This document shows, piece by piece, positions 1 through 9,992 of a stretch of DNA of 64,000 nt. The position numbers and the translations under genes are program-made. Below the pieces are notes generated by a model that was not told the DNA's origin, did no database searches, and saw only the letters and a list, made by a program, of their open reading frames with translations. How positions within the stretch are numbered: the stretch's first letter is position 1; every line of letters begins with the position of its first letter. This DNA comes from Aliivibrio sifiae (GTDB taxonomy: Bacteria > Pseudomonadota > Gammaproteobacteria > Enterobacterales > Vibrionaceae), in assembly GCF_002954705.1 (NCBI RefSeq), contig NZ_MSCO01000001.1, forward strand, positions 2,216,865-2,280,864, read 5' to 3'.

Positions 1-939
1 TGCAATGTACCCGTCTTGCTCTACTCTTTTTTGTCCATTAGCAGAAAGCATATAACGAATAAACTCGGCTTCCAGAGGCTTAAGCTTTGCTGTTGGCGGC
101 TTATTTATGTAGATATATAAGAAACGAGCTAAGGGATATTTACCACTCGTTATATTATCCGTTGTCGGCTCAATGTAATCAGTCCCTTCTTTACTGATAG
201 ACAATAATTTAACTCCCGACATTTGATAACCAACGCCAGAATAACCAATACCATTAACAGAAGCAGAAATACCTTGAACTACAGAGGCTGAGCCCGGTTG
301 TTCATTAACATTGACCTTAAAATCTCCATCACACAATGCATTATTTTTAAAATAACCATAAGTACCAGAAACTGAATTACGACCAAACAGTTGAATTTGA
401 TGTGTAGCCCAACGAGCTTTGATTCCTAAGTCTTCCCAACGATTTATTGGTTTTAATGCACCACAGCGTAATGTGGCTGAAAATATGGCATCAAGTTGAA
501 TAAAATCTAACCCTTTAATTGGGTTATCCTGATGAACAAAAATTCCGAGGGCATCAATAGCGACTCGGATTTCAGTAGGTGGGTAACCAAATTGTCTTTC
601 AAAAGCGGCTTTTTCACTTTGCCGCATTTTTCGACTCATGGGGCCAAACTGTGCTGTACTTTCAATTAATGCTGGAGGAGCTGTAGAAGAACCTGATGCT
701 TGAATTTGAATATTAACTCGGGGATAGATCCGTTGAAAGTCTTCCGCCCAAAGTGTCATCATATTTGCGAGAGTATCAGAGCCGATGGAAGATAAATTGC
801 CAGAGATACCAGATACACGCTCATAATGAGCTAACTTCCCATCGTAGGCCAAACCACTTTGAGCAATGCACAGCCAAAGAAATCCCACAGGAAAAAACAC
901 CCGAGACCATCTTTGTATTTTACTATGCATGTTATTCAT
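1..939 (-). CDS. pstS: PstS-family phosphate-binding protein, 3' end outside window
   Basis: This is a periplasmic substrate-binding protein of a phosphate ABC transporter; the frame stays open to base 1, so the C-terminus is missing (313 codons seen). The N-terminus has a hydrophobic signal segment ([12 protein letters not shown]) followed by the PstS-type ligand-loop sequences [21 protein letters not shown] and [13 protein letters not shown] chose the ATG at 939 because AAGGA lies 4 nt upstream; an in-frame ATG at 930 is the alternative. It starts 7 nt after the phoR stop on the same strand, so phoB, phoR and this gene look like one phosphate-starvation operon. The family call is firm, the exact paralogue less so. 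Confidence 0.85.
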   Translation of the reverse strand, partial: MNNMHSKIQRWSRVFFPVGFLWLCIAQSGLAYDGKLAHYERVSGISGNLSSIGSDTLANMMTLWAEDFQRIYPRVNIQIQASGSSTAPPALIESTAQFGPMSRKMRQSEKAAFERQFGYPPTEIRVAIDALGIFVHQDNPIKGLDFIQLDAIFSATLRCGALKPINRWEDLGIKARWATHQIQLFGRNSVSGTYGYFKNNALCDGDFKVNVNEQPGSASVVQGISASVNGIGYSGVGYQMSGVKLLSISKEGTDYIEPTTDNITSGKYPLARFLYIYINKPPTAKLKPLEAEFIRYMLSANGQKRVEQDGYIA

Positions 940-946
940 TATGTCC

Positions 947-2245
947 TTATTTCAAAATCAATCTTTTAGGCAGAATAAATGAAAAAGTACTCCCTTTTCC
1001 TAATTTACTCTGTATTTCTAACTGTGAATCATGGTGACTAAGTGCATGTTTTACAATAGCAAGTCCTAATCCACTGCCACCAGTATCTCTTGAACGAGCC
1101 TTATCTACACGATAAAAGCGCTCCGTTAAACGAGGAATATGTTGTGGCTCTATTCCTTGACCTGAATCCGTCACTGCCAACATTGCTCCGGACTTCACTT
1201 TCTTCCATTCAACAGTAATGTCTGCACCCTCAGTCGTATGTTTAACAGCATTATAAACTAAATTCGAAATCGCACTGCGTAACTGATCTTCATCACCTTG
1301 TACTTTAAGGTTATGATCTACATTAAAAGTAATAGCATGATTTCTTTCACCACTTAACGCTACCGCTTCTTTTTCTAAAATATCTAACATAGATGGCACA
1401 TCAACACGATCTTCTAGCATAGATGTCGCTGCCGCTTCTATCTTAGATAGCGTTAATAGCTGTTCAACTAAATTTTCCATTCGTGATAATTGCTCTGTCA
1501 TTACGCCGTGAGCTCGATTCCACATTGGCCCAACAAGCATATCAGGATCTTCTGACATCTCTAAATAACCACGCAGTACCGTCATTGGTGTACGTAATTC
1601 ATGCGACACATTAGCAAAAAAATTACGACGCATTCCTTCTAACTGCTTAATTTGAGTGACATCACGAACCACCATCAAATATTCACCATCACTGTATGTC
1701 ACGATACGAATTTCAAGCGTTTTATCGGTGTTAATCGGCGACGGCATATCTAATGGAATATCAAAGTTCTGAGTCATTAAATATTGAACAAAATCAGGTG
1801 TGCGTATTAAATTCGTGATTGGGTGCCCTGAATCATCAGGCCAACGAAAACCAAGAAGTGATTGCGCTAAGCTGTTACACCAAACGATATTTCCTTCATG
1901 ACGAAAAACTACCACGGCATCAGGCAGAGCCTCGGCACCTTGCCTAAAACGACGAATTAATGCGGATAACTCTTTGCGACGCTTTTTATGTCTTTTCTGT
2001 AAGCGATACGTTTCATCAAAAATCGGTTCCCAACTGCCTGAGGCTGAGGGAGGCGTTGCTTTACGCCCTTCATGTAGCCAGCGAGACATTTTAATCTGGT
2101 TATGCAAATGCCAGATTAATAAAATAAACGAGGCAAGAAACAACAATGGCCATATAGCATCAAACAAATACCCTACAATGATCCAAGGTATGTAGAAAAA
2201 AGCCAATTCACCGACTAACTTTTTCCAAGAAAGACGTTCAACCAT
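947..2245 (-). CDS. phoR: Phosphate regulon sensor histidine kinase PhoR
   Basis: PhoR is the inner-membrane kinase that phosphorylates PhoB when phosphate is scarce. The 432-residue protein has hydrophobic membrane segments at about 12-48, a PAS-like region at about 100-195, the H-box VSHELRTP with phospho-acceptor His215, an N-box near 320-335 ([12 protein letters not shown]) and glycine-rich ATP boxes DSGQGI and [10 protein letters not shown]. Length and domain order match PhoR of gammaproteobacteria. It lies 35 nt downstream of phoB and just upstream of a pstS-like gene on the same strand, which supports the assignment. Confidence 0.96.
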   Translation of the reverse strand: MVERLSWKKLVGELAFFYIPWIIVGYLFDAIWPLLFLASFILLIWHLHNQIKMSRWLHEGRKATPPSASGSWEPIFDETYRLQKRHKKRRKELSALIRRFRQGAEALPDAVVVFRHEGNIVWCNSLAQSLLGFRWPDDSGHPITNLIRTPDFVQYLMTQNFDIPLDMPSPINTDKTLEIRIVTYSDGEYLMVVRDVTQIKQLEGMRRNFFANVSHELRTPMTVLRGYLEMSEDPDMLVGPMWNRAHGVMTEQLSRMENLVEQLLTLSKIEAAATSMLEDRVDVPSMLDILEKEAVALSGERNHAITFNVDHNLKVQGDEDQLRSAISNLVYNAVKHTTEGADITVEWKKVKSGAMLAVTDSGQGIEPQHIPRLTERFYRVDKARSRDTGGSGLGLAIVKHALSHHDSQLEIQSKLGKGSTFSFILPKRLILK

Positions 2246-2280
2246 GTATCTTACCTTTTTGTGCTTTTATTGATTATTAA

Positions 2281-2973
2281 TTACGATGCTTGGACAGAGA
2301 AACGGTAACCCGCCCCACGAACCGTTTGAACTAGGCGGTCATGACCTTCAAGTTCTAATGCTTTACGAAGACGACGAATATGAACATCAACAGTGCGATC
2401 TTCTACATACACATTCGTGCCCCATACATTATTTAATAATTGTTCACGGCTATACACGCGTTCTTGATGCGTCATAAAAAAATGCAGCATTTTAAACTCA
2501 GTTGGCCCCATATCTAATGCTTTATTGTTCGCTGTTACGCGATGTGAAACCGGATCTAATTTTAAGCCTTGAACATCTATCAACTCTTCAACTGATGTTG
2601 GAGAAACTCGACGGATAACCGCTTTCAAGCGCGCCATTAATTCTTTTGGTGAGAATGGTTTTGTAATGTAATCATCTGCGCCTACTTCAAGGCCACGGAC
2701 TTTATCTTCTTCTTCACCACGAGCGGTTAGCATTACAACTGGAATTTTTTTCGTGAACTCATCACGCTTAAGGTGCTTGATCAAATTGATGCCTGAGCCA
2801 CCTGGCAACATCCAATCCAACAAAATTAAATCAGGGTAAGGTTCGCAGAGTAAACCAAGTGCAGTGTCATAATCTTCTGCTTCTATTGGTTCATATCCTT
2901 TCTGCTCTAATACAAAACATAGCATCTCACGGATTGGGGCTTCATCTTCTACGACAAGGATCCTTCTAGACAT
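2281..2973 (-). CDS. phoB: Phosphate regulon response regulator PhoB
   Basis: PhoB is an OmpR-family transcription factor that binds Pho boxes and activates phosphate-scavenging genes. The 230-residue protein has a receiver domain with acidic residues VVEDE near 7-11, phospho-acceptor Asp53 in LLDWMLPG and the conserved Lys in YITKPFSP. A winged-helix DNA-binding domain follows, ending with the signature [12 protein letters not shown] and the terminal VRGAGYRF. It is the first gene of the phoB-phoR-pstS unit, and a candidate Pho box lies about 55 nt upstream of its start, consistent with autoregulation. Confidence 0.97.
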   Translation of the reverse strand: MSRRILVVEDEAPIREMLCFVLEQKGYEPIEAEDYDTALGLLCEPYPDLILLDWMLPGGSGINLIKHLKRDEFTKKIPVVMLTARGEEEDKVRGLEVGADDYITKPFSPKELMARLKAVIRRVSPTSVEELIDVQGLKLDPVSHRVTANNKALDMGPTEFKMLHFFMTHQERVYSREQLLNNVWGTNVYVEDRTVDVHIRRLRKALELEGHDRLVQTVRGAGYRFSVQAS

Positions 2974-3028
2974 TCTTTTTTACCTAAATTAGCCAACAAA
3001 ATTTATAACGCTATTATTAAAGGTAATT

Positions 3029-3046
3029 ATGACACTTTTGTGACTA
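3029..3046 (-). promoter_or_regulatory. Candidate Pho box upstream of phoB
   Basis: Read on the minus strand the site is TAGTCAC-AAAA-GTGTCAT: two 7-nt half-sites 11 nt apart, close to the known enterobacterial pattern CTGTCAT-N4-CTGTCAC. It sits 56-73 nt upstream of the phoB start in the orientation of phoB. Sequence match and position are seen; PhoB binding is inferred. Confidence 0.6.
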
Positions 3047-3185
3047 TTGAAAAGAAAAGTTCATAAATTCATCATTCGATTTTCAACCTTATGGGTATTT
3101 CCCCAAAATCCCGAAAACTCTACAAGCATAATGAATCAAAATCTCCTATCATAAGCGCACTTACAAAAGACAGGAATTCAGCAGC

Positions 3186-4100
3186 ATGATGTGGTTTAAA
3201 AATTGTTTAATTTATCGTTTTACTAAAGAAGTGGATCTCAATCCTGAGCAACTTGAAAAACAACTGAACGATTTCCGTTTCACACCTTGTGGTAGCCAAG
3301 ATATGCAAAAGTTTGGCTGGGTAACTGCAATGGGCCGTCATGGTGATATGCTGACTCACGTAGCAAGCAAAAATATTCTTATCTGTGCTAAGAAAGAAGA
3401 AAAAATGTTGCCAGCGTCTGTGATTAAAGAGTCAATGAACGCAAAAATTGATGCGATGGAAATTGAACAGGGTCGCCCTCTTAAGAAAAAAGAGAAAGAC
3501 TCTATCAAAGATGACATAGTGATTGATCTTCTTCCTCGCGCTTTCAGCAAACACCAACAAACTTACGCATTAATCTTGCCTGAATCAGGTTTTATTATTG
3601 TTGATGCTGGCAGCTACAAAAAAGCAGAAGACGTATTAGCGTTACTTCGTAAATCTATCGGCAGCTTACCTGTTGTTCCTCTTACCTCAACTCAACCAAT
3701 TGAAAATGCATTAACTGAGTGGGTTAAAACTGGCACTTGTCCTCAAGGTTTTGAGATGGGTGAAGAAGCAGAACTAAAAGCTATTTTAGAAGATGGCGGC
3801 GTGATTCGTTGTAAGCAACAAGAATTAGTGTGTGATGAGATCCACGCTCATATTGATGCGAACAAAGTTGTGACTAAATTAGCCCTAACTTGGCAAGACC
3901 GTTTAGAGTTTATCCTTGCGGATGACCTATCTCTAAAACGCCTAAAATTCAGCGATGAAATTAAAGACCAAAACGAAGATATTGGTTTTGAAGATAAAGC
4001 AGCACGTTTTGATGCTGATTTTTCTCTAATGAGTTCAGAGCTTGATGCTCTACTACCTGATCTTTTCAAAGCACTTGGTGGCATTGAAGAGAAAGAGTAA
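3186..4100 (+). CDS. rdgC: Recombination-associated protein RdgC
   Basis: RdgC is a nucleoid-associated protein that forms a ring around double-stranded DNA and limits RecA filament use during recombination and fork restart. The 304-residue sequence carries family landmarks along its length: [10 protein letters not shown] at the N-terminus, [42 protein letters not shown] and the C-terminal [16 protein letters not shown]. Length matches the family (about 303). Two consecutive ATGs, 3186 and 3189, could both serve as start. It is divergent from phoB and monocistronic, followed by a nested palindrome. Confidence 0.97.
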   Translation: MMWFKNCLIYRFTKEVDLNPEQLEKQLNDFRFTPCGSQDMQKFGWVTAMGRHGDMLTHVASKNILICAKKEEKMLPASVIKESMNAKIDAMEIEQGRPLKKKEKDSIKDDIVIDLLPRAFSKHQQTYALILPESGFIIVDAGSYKKAEDVLALLRKSIGSLPVVPLTSTQPIENALTEWVKTGTCPQGFEMGEEAELKAILEDGGVIRCKQQELVCDEIHAHIDANKVVTKLALTWQDRLEFILADDLSLKRLKFSDEIKDQNEDIGFEDKAARFDADFSLMSSELDALLPDLFKALGGIEEKE

Positions 4101-4104
4101 GACG

Positions 4105-4195
4105 ATACGCTTCGCTAACTATAACGCTTCGCGTCTAGAAACTATAAAAGCAATACGCTGTCTACTCTTATAGTTTCTAGTTAGCGTAGCGTATA
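4105..4195. repeat. Nested palindromic element downstream of rdgC
   Basis: Two inverted-repeat pairs are nested. The outer arms 4105-4119 and 4181-4195 match at 14 of 15 positions (ATACGCTTCGCTAAC). The inner arms 4135-4147 and 4168-4180 are a perfect 13-bp pair (CTAGAAACTATAA). The 5' flank also carries a second ACGCTTCGC copy. RNA from either strand would fold into a long hairpin. It may end rdgC transcription, but the arms are not followed by a U tract, so a dispersed palindromic repeat is also likely. Confidence 0.7.
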
Positions 4196-4338
4196 GCTCC
4201 TAGACCAATGCCCCTATAAATTACAAGTTCAATCTTGCTAATCCCTAGCACTTCCCTCACTTTCCATGTAAAATCCGGCCTCCTTCATATCCATGTGATA
4301 TGACCTGACCTGAGATCAGAATATAAAATTGGGAAGCA

Positions 4339-5730
4339 ATGATGTTTAAACCAGAACTACTTTCGCCTGCGGGCAGCCTTAAAAATATGCGTTATGCGTT
4401 TGCCTACGGTGCAGATGCCGTTTATGCAGGCCAACCACGTTACAGCCTTCGTGTTCGTAACAACGAATTCAATCATGAAAACCTAGAAATCGGCATTAAC
4501 GAAGCGCACGCGCAAGGTAAAAAACTGTATGTGGTATGTAATATCCAACCACATAACTCAAAGTTAAAAACCTTCATTCGTGACTTAGAGCCAATCGTTG
4601 CGATGGGACCTGATGCATTAATCATGTCAGATCCTGGTTTAATCATGATGGTTCGTGAAGCATTCCCTGAAGTAGTTATTCACCTGTCAGTTCAAGCTAA
4701 CGCTGTTAACTGGGCTACAGTGAAATTCTGGTCTACTCAAGGTGTTGAGCGTGTGATCCTATCTCGTGAATTATCACTAGAAGAAATTGAAGAGATCCGT
4801 GAACACTGTCCTGATACAGAACTAGAAATTTTTGTACACGGTGCATTATGCATGGCGTACTCTGGTCGCTGCTTACTTTCTGGCTACATGAACAAGCGTG
4901 ATCCGAACCAAGGTACATGTACTAATGCATGTCGTTGGGAATACAAAGCTGAAGAAGCTAAAGAAGACGAAAACGGTCAGATCGTTGAAGCGAATCCAAC
5001 CGGTGTTGAGATCCAAGATGTGGAAGTTCAGGACGAGCGTCCAGACAACACACTAGGTTTAGGCAAACCAACTGATGAAGTAGTTCTTCTTTCTGAAGCA
5101 CACCGCCCTGAAGAAAAAATGGCAGCATTTGAAGACGAGCATGGCACTTACATCATGAACTCTAAAGATCTTCGTGCTATCCAACACGTAGAGCGCCTAA
5201 CTAAGATGGGTGTACACTCTCTTAAAATCGAAGGTCGTACTAAGTCTTTCTACTACTGTGCTCGTACTGCTCAAGTTTATCGTAAAGCGATTGATGATGC
5301 CGTTGCAGGTAAGCCATTCGATGAAAGCCTAATGGGTACGCTAGAAAGCCTAGCTCACCGTGGTTACACAGAAGGTTTCTTACGTCGTCATACACATGAC
5401 ACATACCAAAACTACGATTACGGTTACTCTATCTCAGATTCTCAACAATTTGTTGGTGAGTTTACAGGTAAACGCCGTGGTGATTTAGCGGAAGTTGATG
5501 TTAAAAATAAATTCCTAGTGGGTGATTCGGTTGAGATCATGACTCCACAAGGTAACTTAACACTAACGCTAGAAGTAATGGAAAACCGTAAGAGCGAAGC
5601 GGTAGATGCAGCAAAAGGCAACGGCCACTTTGTATTCATCCCAGTACCTGCAAACGTTGATTTAGAATACGGTCTTCTAATGCGTAACTTACACACGGGT
5701 GAAGATACTCGTAACCCACACGGCAAGTAA
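4339..5730 (+). CDS. trhP: tRNA 5-hydroxyuridine modification protein TrhP (YegQ, peptidase U32 family)
   Basis: TrhP/YegQ is a U32-family protein needed for prephenate-dependent 5-hydroxyuridine formation at tRNA position 34; the family was formerly called collagenase-like protease. The 463-residue protein starts with the U32 landmark PELLSPAGSLKNMRYAFAYGADAVYAG, here spanning about residues 4-30, and contains the Cys-rich iron-sulfur region FVHGALCMAYSGRCLLSGYM followed by GTCTNACRWEYK. The ATG at 4339 is followed by a second ATG at 4342, so the start is uncertain by one codon. A YfhL-like ferredoxin gene begins 4 nt after its stop, and the pair is probably one operon. Confidence 0.93.
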   Translation: MMFKPELLSPAGSLKNMRYAFAYGADAVYAGQPRYSLRVRNNEFNHENLEIGINEAHAQGKKLYVVCNIQPHNSKLKTFIRDLEPIVAMGPDALIMSDPGLIMMVREAFPEVVIHLSVQANAVNWATVKFWSTQGVERVILSRELSLEEIEEIREHCPDTELEIFVHGALCMAYSGRCLLSGYMNKRDPNQGTCTNACRWEYKAEEAKEDENGQIVEANPTGVEIQDVEVQDERPDNTLGLGKPTDEVVLLSEAHRPEEKMAAFEDEHGTYIMNSKDLRAIQHVERLTKMGVHSLKIEGRTKSFYYCARTAQVYRKAIDDAVAGKPFDESLMGTLESLAHRGYTEGFLRRHTHDTYQNYDYGYSISDSQQFVGEFTGKRRGDLAEVDVKNKFLVGDSVEIMTPQGNLTLTLEVMENRKSEAVDAAKGNGHFVFIPVPANVDLEYGLLMRNLHTGEDTRNPHGK

Positions 5731-5733
5731 GTA

Positions 5734-5988
5734 ATGGCGTTATTGATCAATAAGAAATGCATCAATTGTGATATGTGCGAGCCTGAGTGCCCAAACGAAG
5801 CAATCAGCATGGGTGACAATATCTACGAGATTAATCCAGACCTATGCACTGAATGTAAGGGGCATTACGATATCCCTACTTGCCAGTCTGTTTGTCCAAT
5901 CAACAATTGTGTAGTTTCAGATCCAAACAACATAGAAACAGATGAAGAGTTACTAGAGAAATTCGTTAAGCTTCAAGGCCTAGCGTAA
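5734..5988 (+). CDS. yfhL: YfhL-family 4Fe-4S dicluster ferredoxin
   Basis: This 84-residue protein is a small electron carrier with two [4Fe-4S] motifs: CINCDMCEPEC near residues 9-19, and a second set CTECKGHYDIPTCQSVC around 37-53, where the long gap between the second and third Cys is typical of YfhL/Alvin-type ferredoxins. It starts 4 nt after trhP. YfhL is linked by the literature to the same tRNA hydroxylation pathway, which fits this operon. A rho-independent terminator follows at 6014-6048. Confidence 0.92.
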   Translation: MALLINKKCINCDMCEPECPNEAISMGDNIYEINPDLCTECKGHYDIPTCQSVCPINNCVVSDPNNIETDEELLEKFVKLQGLA

Positions 5989-6013
5989 ACTAAATACTCT
6001 TATCTGATTCAAT

Positions 6014-6048
6014 AAAAATGCCCAGTGATATCATCACCGGGCATTTTT
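6014..6048. terminator. Bidirectional rho-independent terminator
   Basis: AAAAATGCCC at 6014-6023 pairs with GGGCATTTTT at 6039-6048, with T runs on both strands. It lies between the convergent ferredoxin gene and the gene at 6089-7183 and can serve both. Confidence 0.88.
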
Positions 6049-6088
6049 TATTTATAGTGCAAATGACTAACAATACAAAGACGTTAGT

Positions 6089-7183
6089 TTATTTTCCCAC
6101 TAAACCATACGGCTTACTTATAAATGCTTTGGGTTCATTTTGAATCGTAGGCGCAGCGTGTGGTGTTTGCCAATCAAGTAGCATAATCGCTAATACATTA
6201 CGGTGCTCACCATCAGTTAAATCAGTACTATTTGATGTAGATGGCACCATATTCTTCTCACGGTTAATCGCATCTTGAATATGTTTTTGCGTTTTATAAA
6301 CTACAGGATCATTTTCTAACCCTGCCAGTAAGAAGGTAATTCCGACTTCTGAAATAATATCTTCTTTTGCTCTTTCTAAAATAGTATCAATATTATTACG
6401 CAGGTAATCGTATATCCATTGGTGATCAGACTCTTTTAATGGGTATTGATAATATTGAGAATCAGCCAATAAAATATGCGTTAATCCGTAGATCTTATTA
6501 CCATATTGCTGCTTAGAAAGCGCTGCATCTTTCTCATCTGGGTAGGCTAATTTAAATGCTTCTACAAAATCTTCAACCACATCTTGTTCACCTAATTGAC
6601 GTAACCAATAAACTTGGTTCGCTAGTTGGGCTGCCCATGCTTTAATCATCGCCTCATCAGTCGCGTATTTTTTAAAATCATAACGACGGATAATTTCTCG
6701 CAGCTGTTTGTCATTACGATGCTTTAAACCGTATTCATTAGCACGAGCCATTGAGCCAAGCAAATCAACACCAAGATAGAAGTATTCCGGCATAGTTTTG
6801 GTGGCTTGATAACGTAAAATACTACGGATATCTGTATCATCCACGTAGGTGCTTAGCCGTTTATTGGAATACGCTTCAATCTGTTTTGGTGTATGTACTT
6901 CAGAAGAAAATTGATTAAGTCGACTTGCCACTCGTGCCATATCAGACCAAACGGCCGCTGAATATTTAGAATCCATCGTTTGGCGATACATACGTAAACC
7001 ATAATGACCCGCTTTAAATGCAGATAAGGTATAGAGTTGAGTTTCATAGGTATGTCGGATAGAAGCGGCATCTTGCTCAAAACTTGGAACCGTTTTTCCA
7101 CCTTCTATAATTTCAGCTTGAACAAATGGCACAATAAAAATGACTACCATTAATAGTAACGCTTTCAATCTACACACAAACAT
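6089..7183 (-). CDS. Exported protein of unknown function (possibly DUF3541)
   Basis: The 364-residue product has a clear signal peptide (LKALLLMVVIFIVPFVQAE), so it should be periplasmic or secreted. The mature part is mainly predicted helical and rich in Tyr, with segments such as HYGLRMYRQTMDSKYSA, YFYLGVDLLGSMARANEYG and GLTHILLADSQYYQYPL. I see no catalytic motif. The pattern resembles the Vibrio-restricted DUF3541 family as I remember it, but I am not certain. It is monocistronic, convergent with the trhP operon and divergent from the AraC-type regulator at 7329. Confidence 0.75.
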   Translation of the reverse strand: MFVCRLKALLLMVVIFIVPFVQAEIIEGGKTVPSFEQDAASIRHTYETQLYTLSAFKAGHYGLRMYRQTMDSKYSAAVWSDMARVASRLNQFSSEVHTPKQIEAYSNKRLSTYVDDTDIRSILRYQATKTMPEYFYLGVDLLGSMARANEYGLKHRNDKQLREIIRRYDFKKYATDEAMIKAWAAQLANQVYWLRQLGEQDVVEDFVEAFKLAYPDEKDAALSKQQYGNKIYGLTHILLADSQYYQYPLKESDHQWIYDYLRNNIDTILERAKEDIISEVGITFLLAGLENDPVVYKTQKHIQDAINREKNMVPSTSNSTDLTDGEHRNVLAIMLLDWQTPHAAPTIQNEPKAFISKPYGLVGK

Positions 7184-7328
7184 ATTAGCTCCATCAATTA
7201 TTTACCGTGTCCTATAGCTTTGCAGGTTCTATAAATATATTTCGTTACATAATAATAACTTCAATTTAATGAACAGTCATGAGAAAGTCAGATGGGCGTA
7301 ATTTATTGACTAAAATGGGCGGTTTTAA

Positions 7329-8351
7329 ATGGATAAAAAGAGTAGAAAAACAAATACACAAATTCCTGTCGTTCATAATGATGACGTTATGTTTTTCTTA
7401 AACCTATGCAAAGATCTAGACGACAACTTCTATAGATTATTAAGAAAAGCATTAATCCCTAATGATATAAAAAATAACAAAACACACTACGTCTACTTAC
7501 CTGAAACAACCATTAAAAATCTTATTCTTCTATTAGGTGAAAATATGCCAATAGATCAATTTACCGTACTAATTTCTCAGCAATGTCGAGCCTATTACAT
7601 CCCGCAATTTATCAAGCAGCTAAATCAACCTGATTCATTCCAGTCTGCCATAAAAGAGCTATCTCAAAACTTAAAACTACGATCAAGCCATAGTCAACTT
7701 TATACCCAATATGCAGGAGAAAAATGGTGGTTAGTAAGAGAAAAAGAAGGCATTAATGAAGAGTGGTTTGAATACGCTGAAATATTCTCTGTTATTTTTA
7801 TGTATGAGCTACTAACTCTACTAACAAATGGGAAATGGTCTCCATCAGAAATAGGTATACAAAGTAAAAATGCCGAGAAATTTATCTTCATTCCAGGCTT
7901 AGAAAACGCGATTTTTTTTACAGAAAGACCTATAACTGCATTTTATATCCCAGATGACATTATCAATATGCCTATGTCTCTAACAAAAAACTTAACTCCT
8001 CCTCTTGTCTCTACTTCTCCTCAAGCTTCTCATGATTTTTTAGATTCTTTTAAATTAGCAATAACACCTTACCTATCTACAGGTAAGTTACCGATAAAAA
8101 TCGCGTCCGATATTTTAGGTATGAATGTTCGAACATTACAGCGCCGACTAAAAAATGAAGGCGTCATATACAGCGAGGTTATTGAAGAGATAATCTTAGA
8201 AAAAACCATTTATCTATTAAAATCACCACACCTTTCTATTATGCAAATAGCTTCTATGATGGGCTATTCAGACTCAGCGCATTTTACACGCGCCTTCAAG
8301 CGAACCATGAATATAACGCCAAGTAAGTTTCGCACGACCTTAAATGAATAA
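7329..8351 (+). CDS. AraC-family transcriptional regulator
   Basis: The 340-residue protein ends in a typical AraC/XylS double helix-turn-helix at about 245-340: LGMNVRTLQRRLKNEG for the first HTH, and the family signature IMQIASMMGYSDSAHFTRAFKR then TPSKFR for the second. The N-terminal 230 residues fit the helical ligand-binding type found in OruR/ArgR-like AraC proteins (Arabinose_bd-like), not a cupin. The ATG at 7329 has only a weak ribosome site. It lies 200 nt upstream of the exported amidohydrolase gene on the same strand and may control it; that link is inference from position. Confidence 0.9.
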   Translation: MDKKSRKTNTQIPVVHNDDVMFFLNLCKDLDDNFYRLLRKALIPNDIKNNKTHYVYLPETTIKNLILLLGENMPIDQFTVLISQQCRAYYIPQFIKQLNQPDSFQSAIKELSQNLKLRSSHSQLYTQYAGEKWWLVREKEGINEEWFEYAEIFSVIFMYELLTLLTNGKWSPSEIGIQSKNAEKFIFIPGLENAIFFTERPITAFYIPDDIINMPMSLTKNLTPPLVSTSPQASHDFLDSFKLAITPYLSTGKLPIKIASDILGMNVRTLQRRLKNEGVIYSEVIEEIILEKTIYLLKSPHLSIMQIASMMGYSDSAHFTRAFKRTMNITPSKFRTTLNE

Positions 8352-8553
8352 TTAATCAATGATAAGCATGTCGCCAAATGGCCATTTTAATTATTTGTAA
8401 AAATCTACAATACAATCCTACACTGTTAAATGTTGGTTAAATTTATCTATTTAATTAATGAGTCTGTGAGATTAACTACAACCTCAATACTGACATTTAA
8501 TAGGGAACATTAAGCTTCATTATCTTATGAAGAACTAATTAAGGGTGTGATAT

Positions 8554-9933
8554 ATGAAACACGTAGGTTTAAAACTATCTGCAATAGCAATATCTTGTTC
8601 AATAGCCTTATCTGCGCAAGCTTCGTCAACACTATTTGCTAATGTTGACGTCTTTAATGGAACGGAAAATAAACTCTATCAAGATCATCACGTTTTAATT
8701 GTCGACAATAAAATAGCAAAAGTATCAGCTAAGAATATCGATGCTGCTGATGCCGTAGTTATTGATGGTCAAGGATTAACATTAATGCCTGGGCTTATTG
8801 AAGGTCATGGTCACCTTCAAATGAATGGTTCTTCACTACCCGATATTGAAAATAATCGTAATTGGGAAGAATTAGCGGCTCGTTCAGCGGCTCGAGCTGA
8901 ATCGGCACTCATGTCTGGCTTTACTACATGGCGAGATATGGGAGGAATGGGGGCTGGCCTAAAAAAAACCATTGATAATGGAGAATTAAGAGGTCCAAGG
9001 ATCTACCCTTCAGGTGCTTTTATTGGGCCTACAGGTTCGCACGCCGACTTCAGAAACTTCACAACCCCAAATGAAACCTTTAACGGACCTCAATCTGCAG
9101 GTGCGCGACTTGGTATGTCTTGTACTGCCGATGATGAAGGTGCAATTAAAGCCTGTGCTCGTCAAAACTACATGCAAGGTGCGACACAACTTAAATTAAT
9201 GTCCAGTGGCGGTGTTGCTTCATCATTTGATCCATGGCAACTCAATGCTTACTCATTAGAAGAGATAAAAGCGGCTGTTGAAGTGGCTGATGCTTATGGC
9301 TCTTATGTTGCTTCTCACGCTTACAGCAAAGTATCTTTACTTCGTAATTTAGAAGCCGGAACAAAAACACTAGAACATGCCTTCATGTTTGATGCTGAAG
9401 TAAACAAACAGATGAAGCAACACGATGCGTATATGACGACCAACATGACTGCATTTTCACCTTACTTAGGCCAAATTGAAGCGATTAACTCAAACCCGGC
9501 GTCTGCTCGTAAAGCAAAAACAGCTCAAGCTGCATTTAAAAATTACATTCCAAACGTTAAAAAACTAAAACCAAAGCTAGGATTCCATGTTGACTGTGTC
9601 GGTGGGGTTGCCGCTTGTGAACAACAAGCAGATCACTCTATTTATTTAAGTGGTGAGTTCTTTGGTAATTTCTATACCTTGATTTCAATGACATCAGTCA
9701 ATGGTGAAATTGTAAAGCTATCTGGGGAAACTCTTGATCCATATATAGATGGTAAATTAGGGGTAATCGAAGAAGGTGCTTACGCTGACTTACTTTTAGT
9801 TAAAGGAAATCCTCTTGAAGATCTTAGTGTTATTGGTGCAAACAAAAAATGGTTTGATGCCCCAAAACGAAATGGTATTGAGGCGATGAAGTTAATAATG
9901 AAAGACGGAAAAATCTATAAAAACACACTATAA
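8554..9933 (+). CDS. Exported amidohydrolase-superfamily protein
   Basis: The 459-residue protein has a signal peptide (LSAIAISCSIALSAQASS) and then an amidohydrolase (imidazolonepropionase/Xaa-Pro dipeptidase-like) fold: LMPGLIEGHGHL holds the metal-ligand HxH at His85/His87, TQLKLMSSGG holds the probable bridging Lys, SHAYS and LEHAF provide further His ligands, and GVIEEGAYADLLLVKGNP closes the beta-sandwich domain. The usual Asp before HxH is Glu-Gly here. The region expected to carry the last catalytic Asp reads GFHVDCVGG, an unusual form with two nearby Cys. AAGGG precedes the ATG. The substrate cannot be told from sequence. Confidence 0.87.
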   Translation: MKHVGLKLSAIAISCSIALSAQASSTLFANVDVFNGTENKLYQDHHVLIVDNKIAKVSAKNIDAADAVVIDGQGLTLMPGLIEGHGHLQMNGSSLPDIENNRNWEELAARSAARAESALMSGFTTWRDMGGMGAGLKKTIDNGELRGPRIYPSGAFIGPTGSHADFRNFTTPNETFNGPQSAGARLGMSCTADDEGAIKACARQNYMQGATQLKLMSSGGVASSFDPWQLNAYSLEEIKAAVEVADAYGSYVASHAYSKVSLLRNLEAGTKTLEHAFMFDAEVNKQMKQHDAYMTTNMTAFSPYLGQIEAINSNPASARKAKTAQAAFKNYIPNVKKLKPKLGFHVDCVGGVAACEQQADHSIYLSGEFFGNFYTLISMTSVNGEIVKLSGETLDPYIDGKLGVIEEGAYADLLLVKGNPLEDLSVIGANKKWFDAPKRNGIEAMKLIMKDGKIYKNTL

Positions 9934-9956
9934 CCATTCACCCTTGCCTATGTATC

Positions 9957-9981
9957 AGAGGCTGGATAGCCAGCCTCTTTT
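9957..9981 (+). terminator. Weak terminator or attenuator after the amidohydrolase gene
   Basis: AGAGGCTGG at 9957-9965 pairs perfectly with CCAGCCTCT at 9970-9978, followed by only a short TTT. It lies between the amidohydrolase and DUF3299 genes and could reduce read-through. Confidence 0.6.
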
Positions 9982-9992
9982 AAGGGATACCT

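Noticed and set aside
753-1037. 94-codon plus-strand frame over the pstS start and phoR end
   Set aside because: It lies antisense to two well supported genes and has no family resemblance; a shadow frame.
4105-4195. CRISPR-like repeat
   Set aside because: The arms are inverted, not regularly spaced direct repeats, and no cas genes are present in the window.
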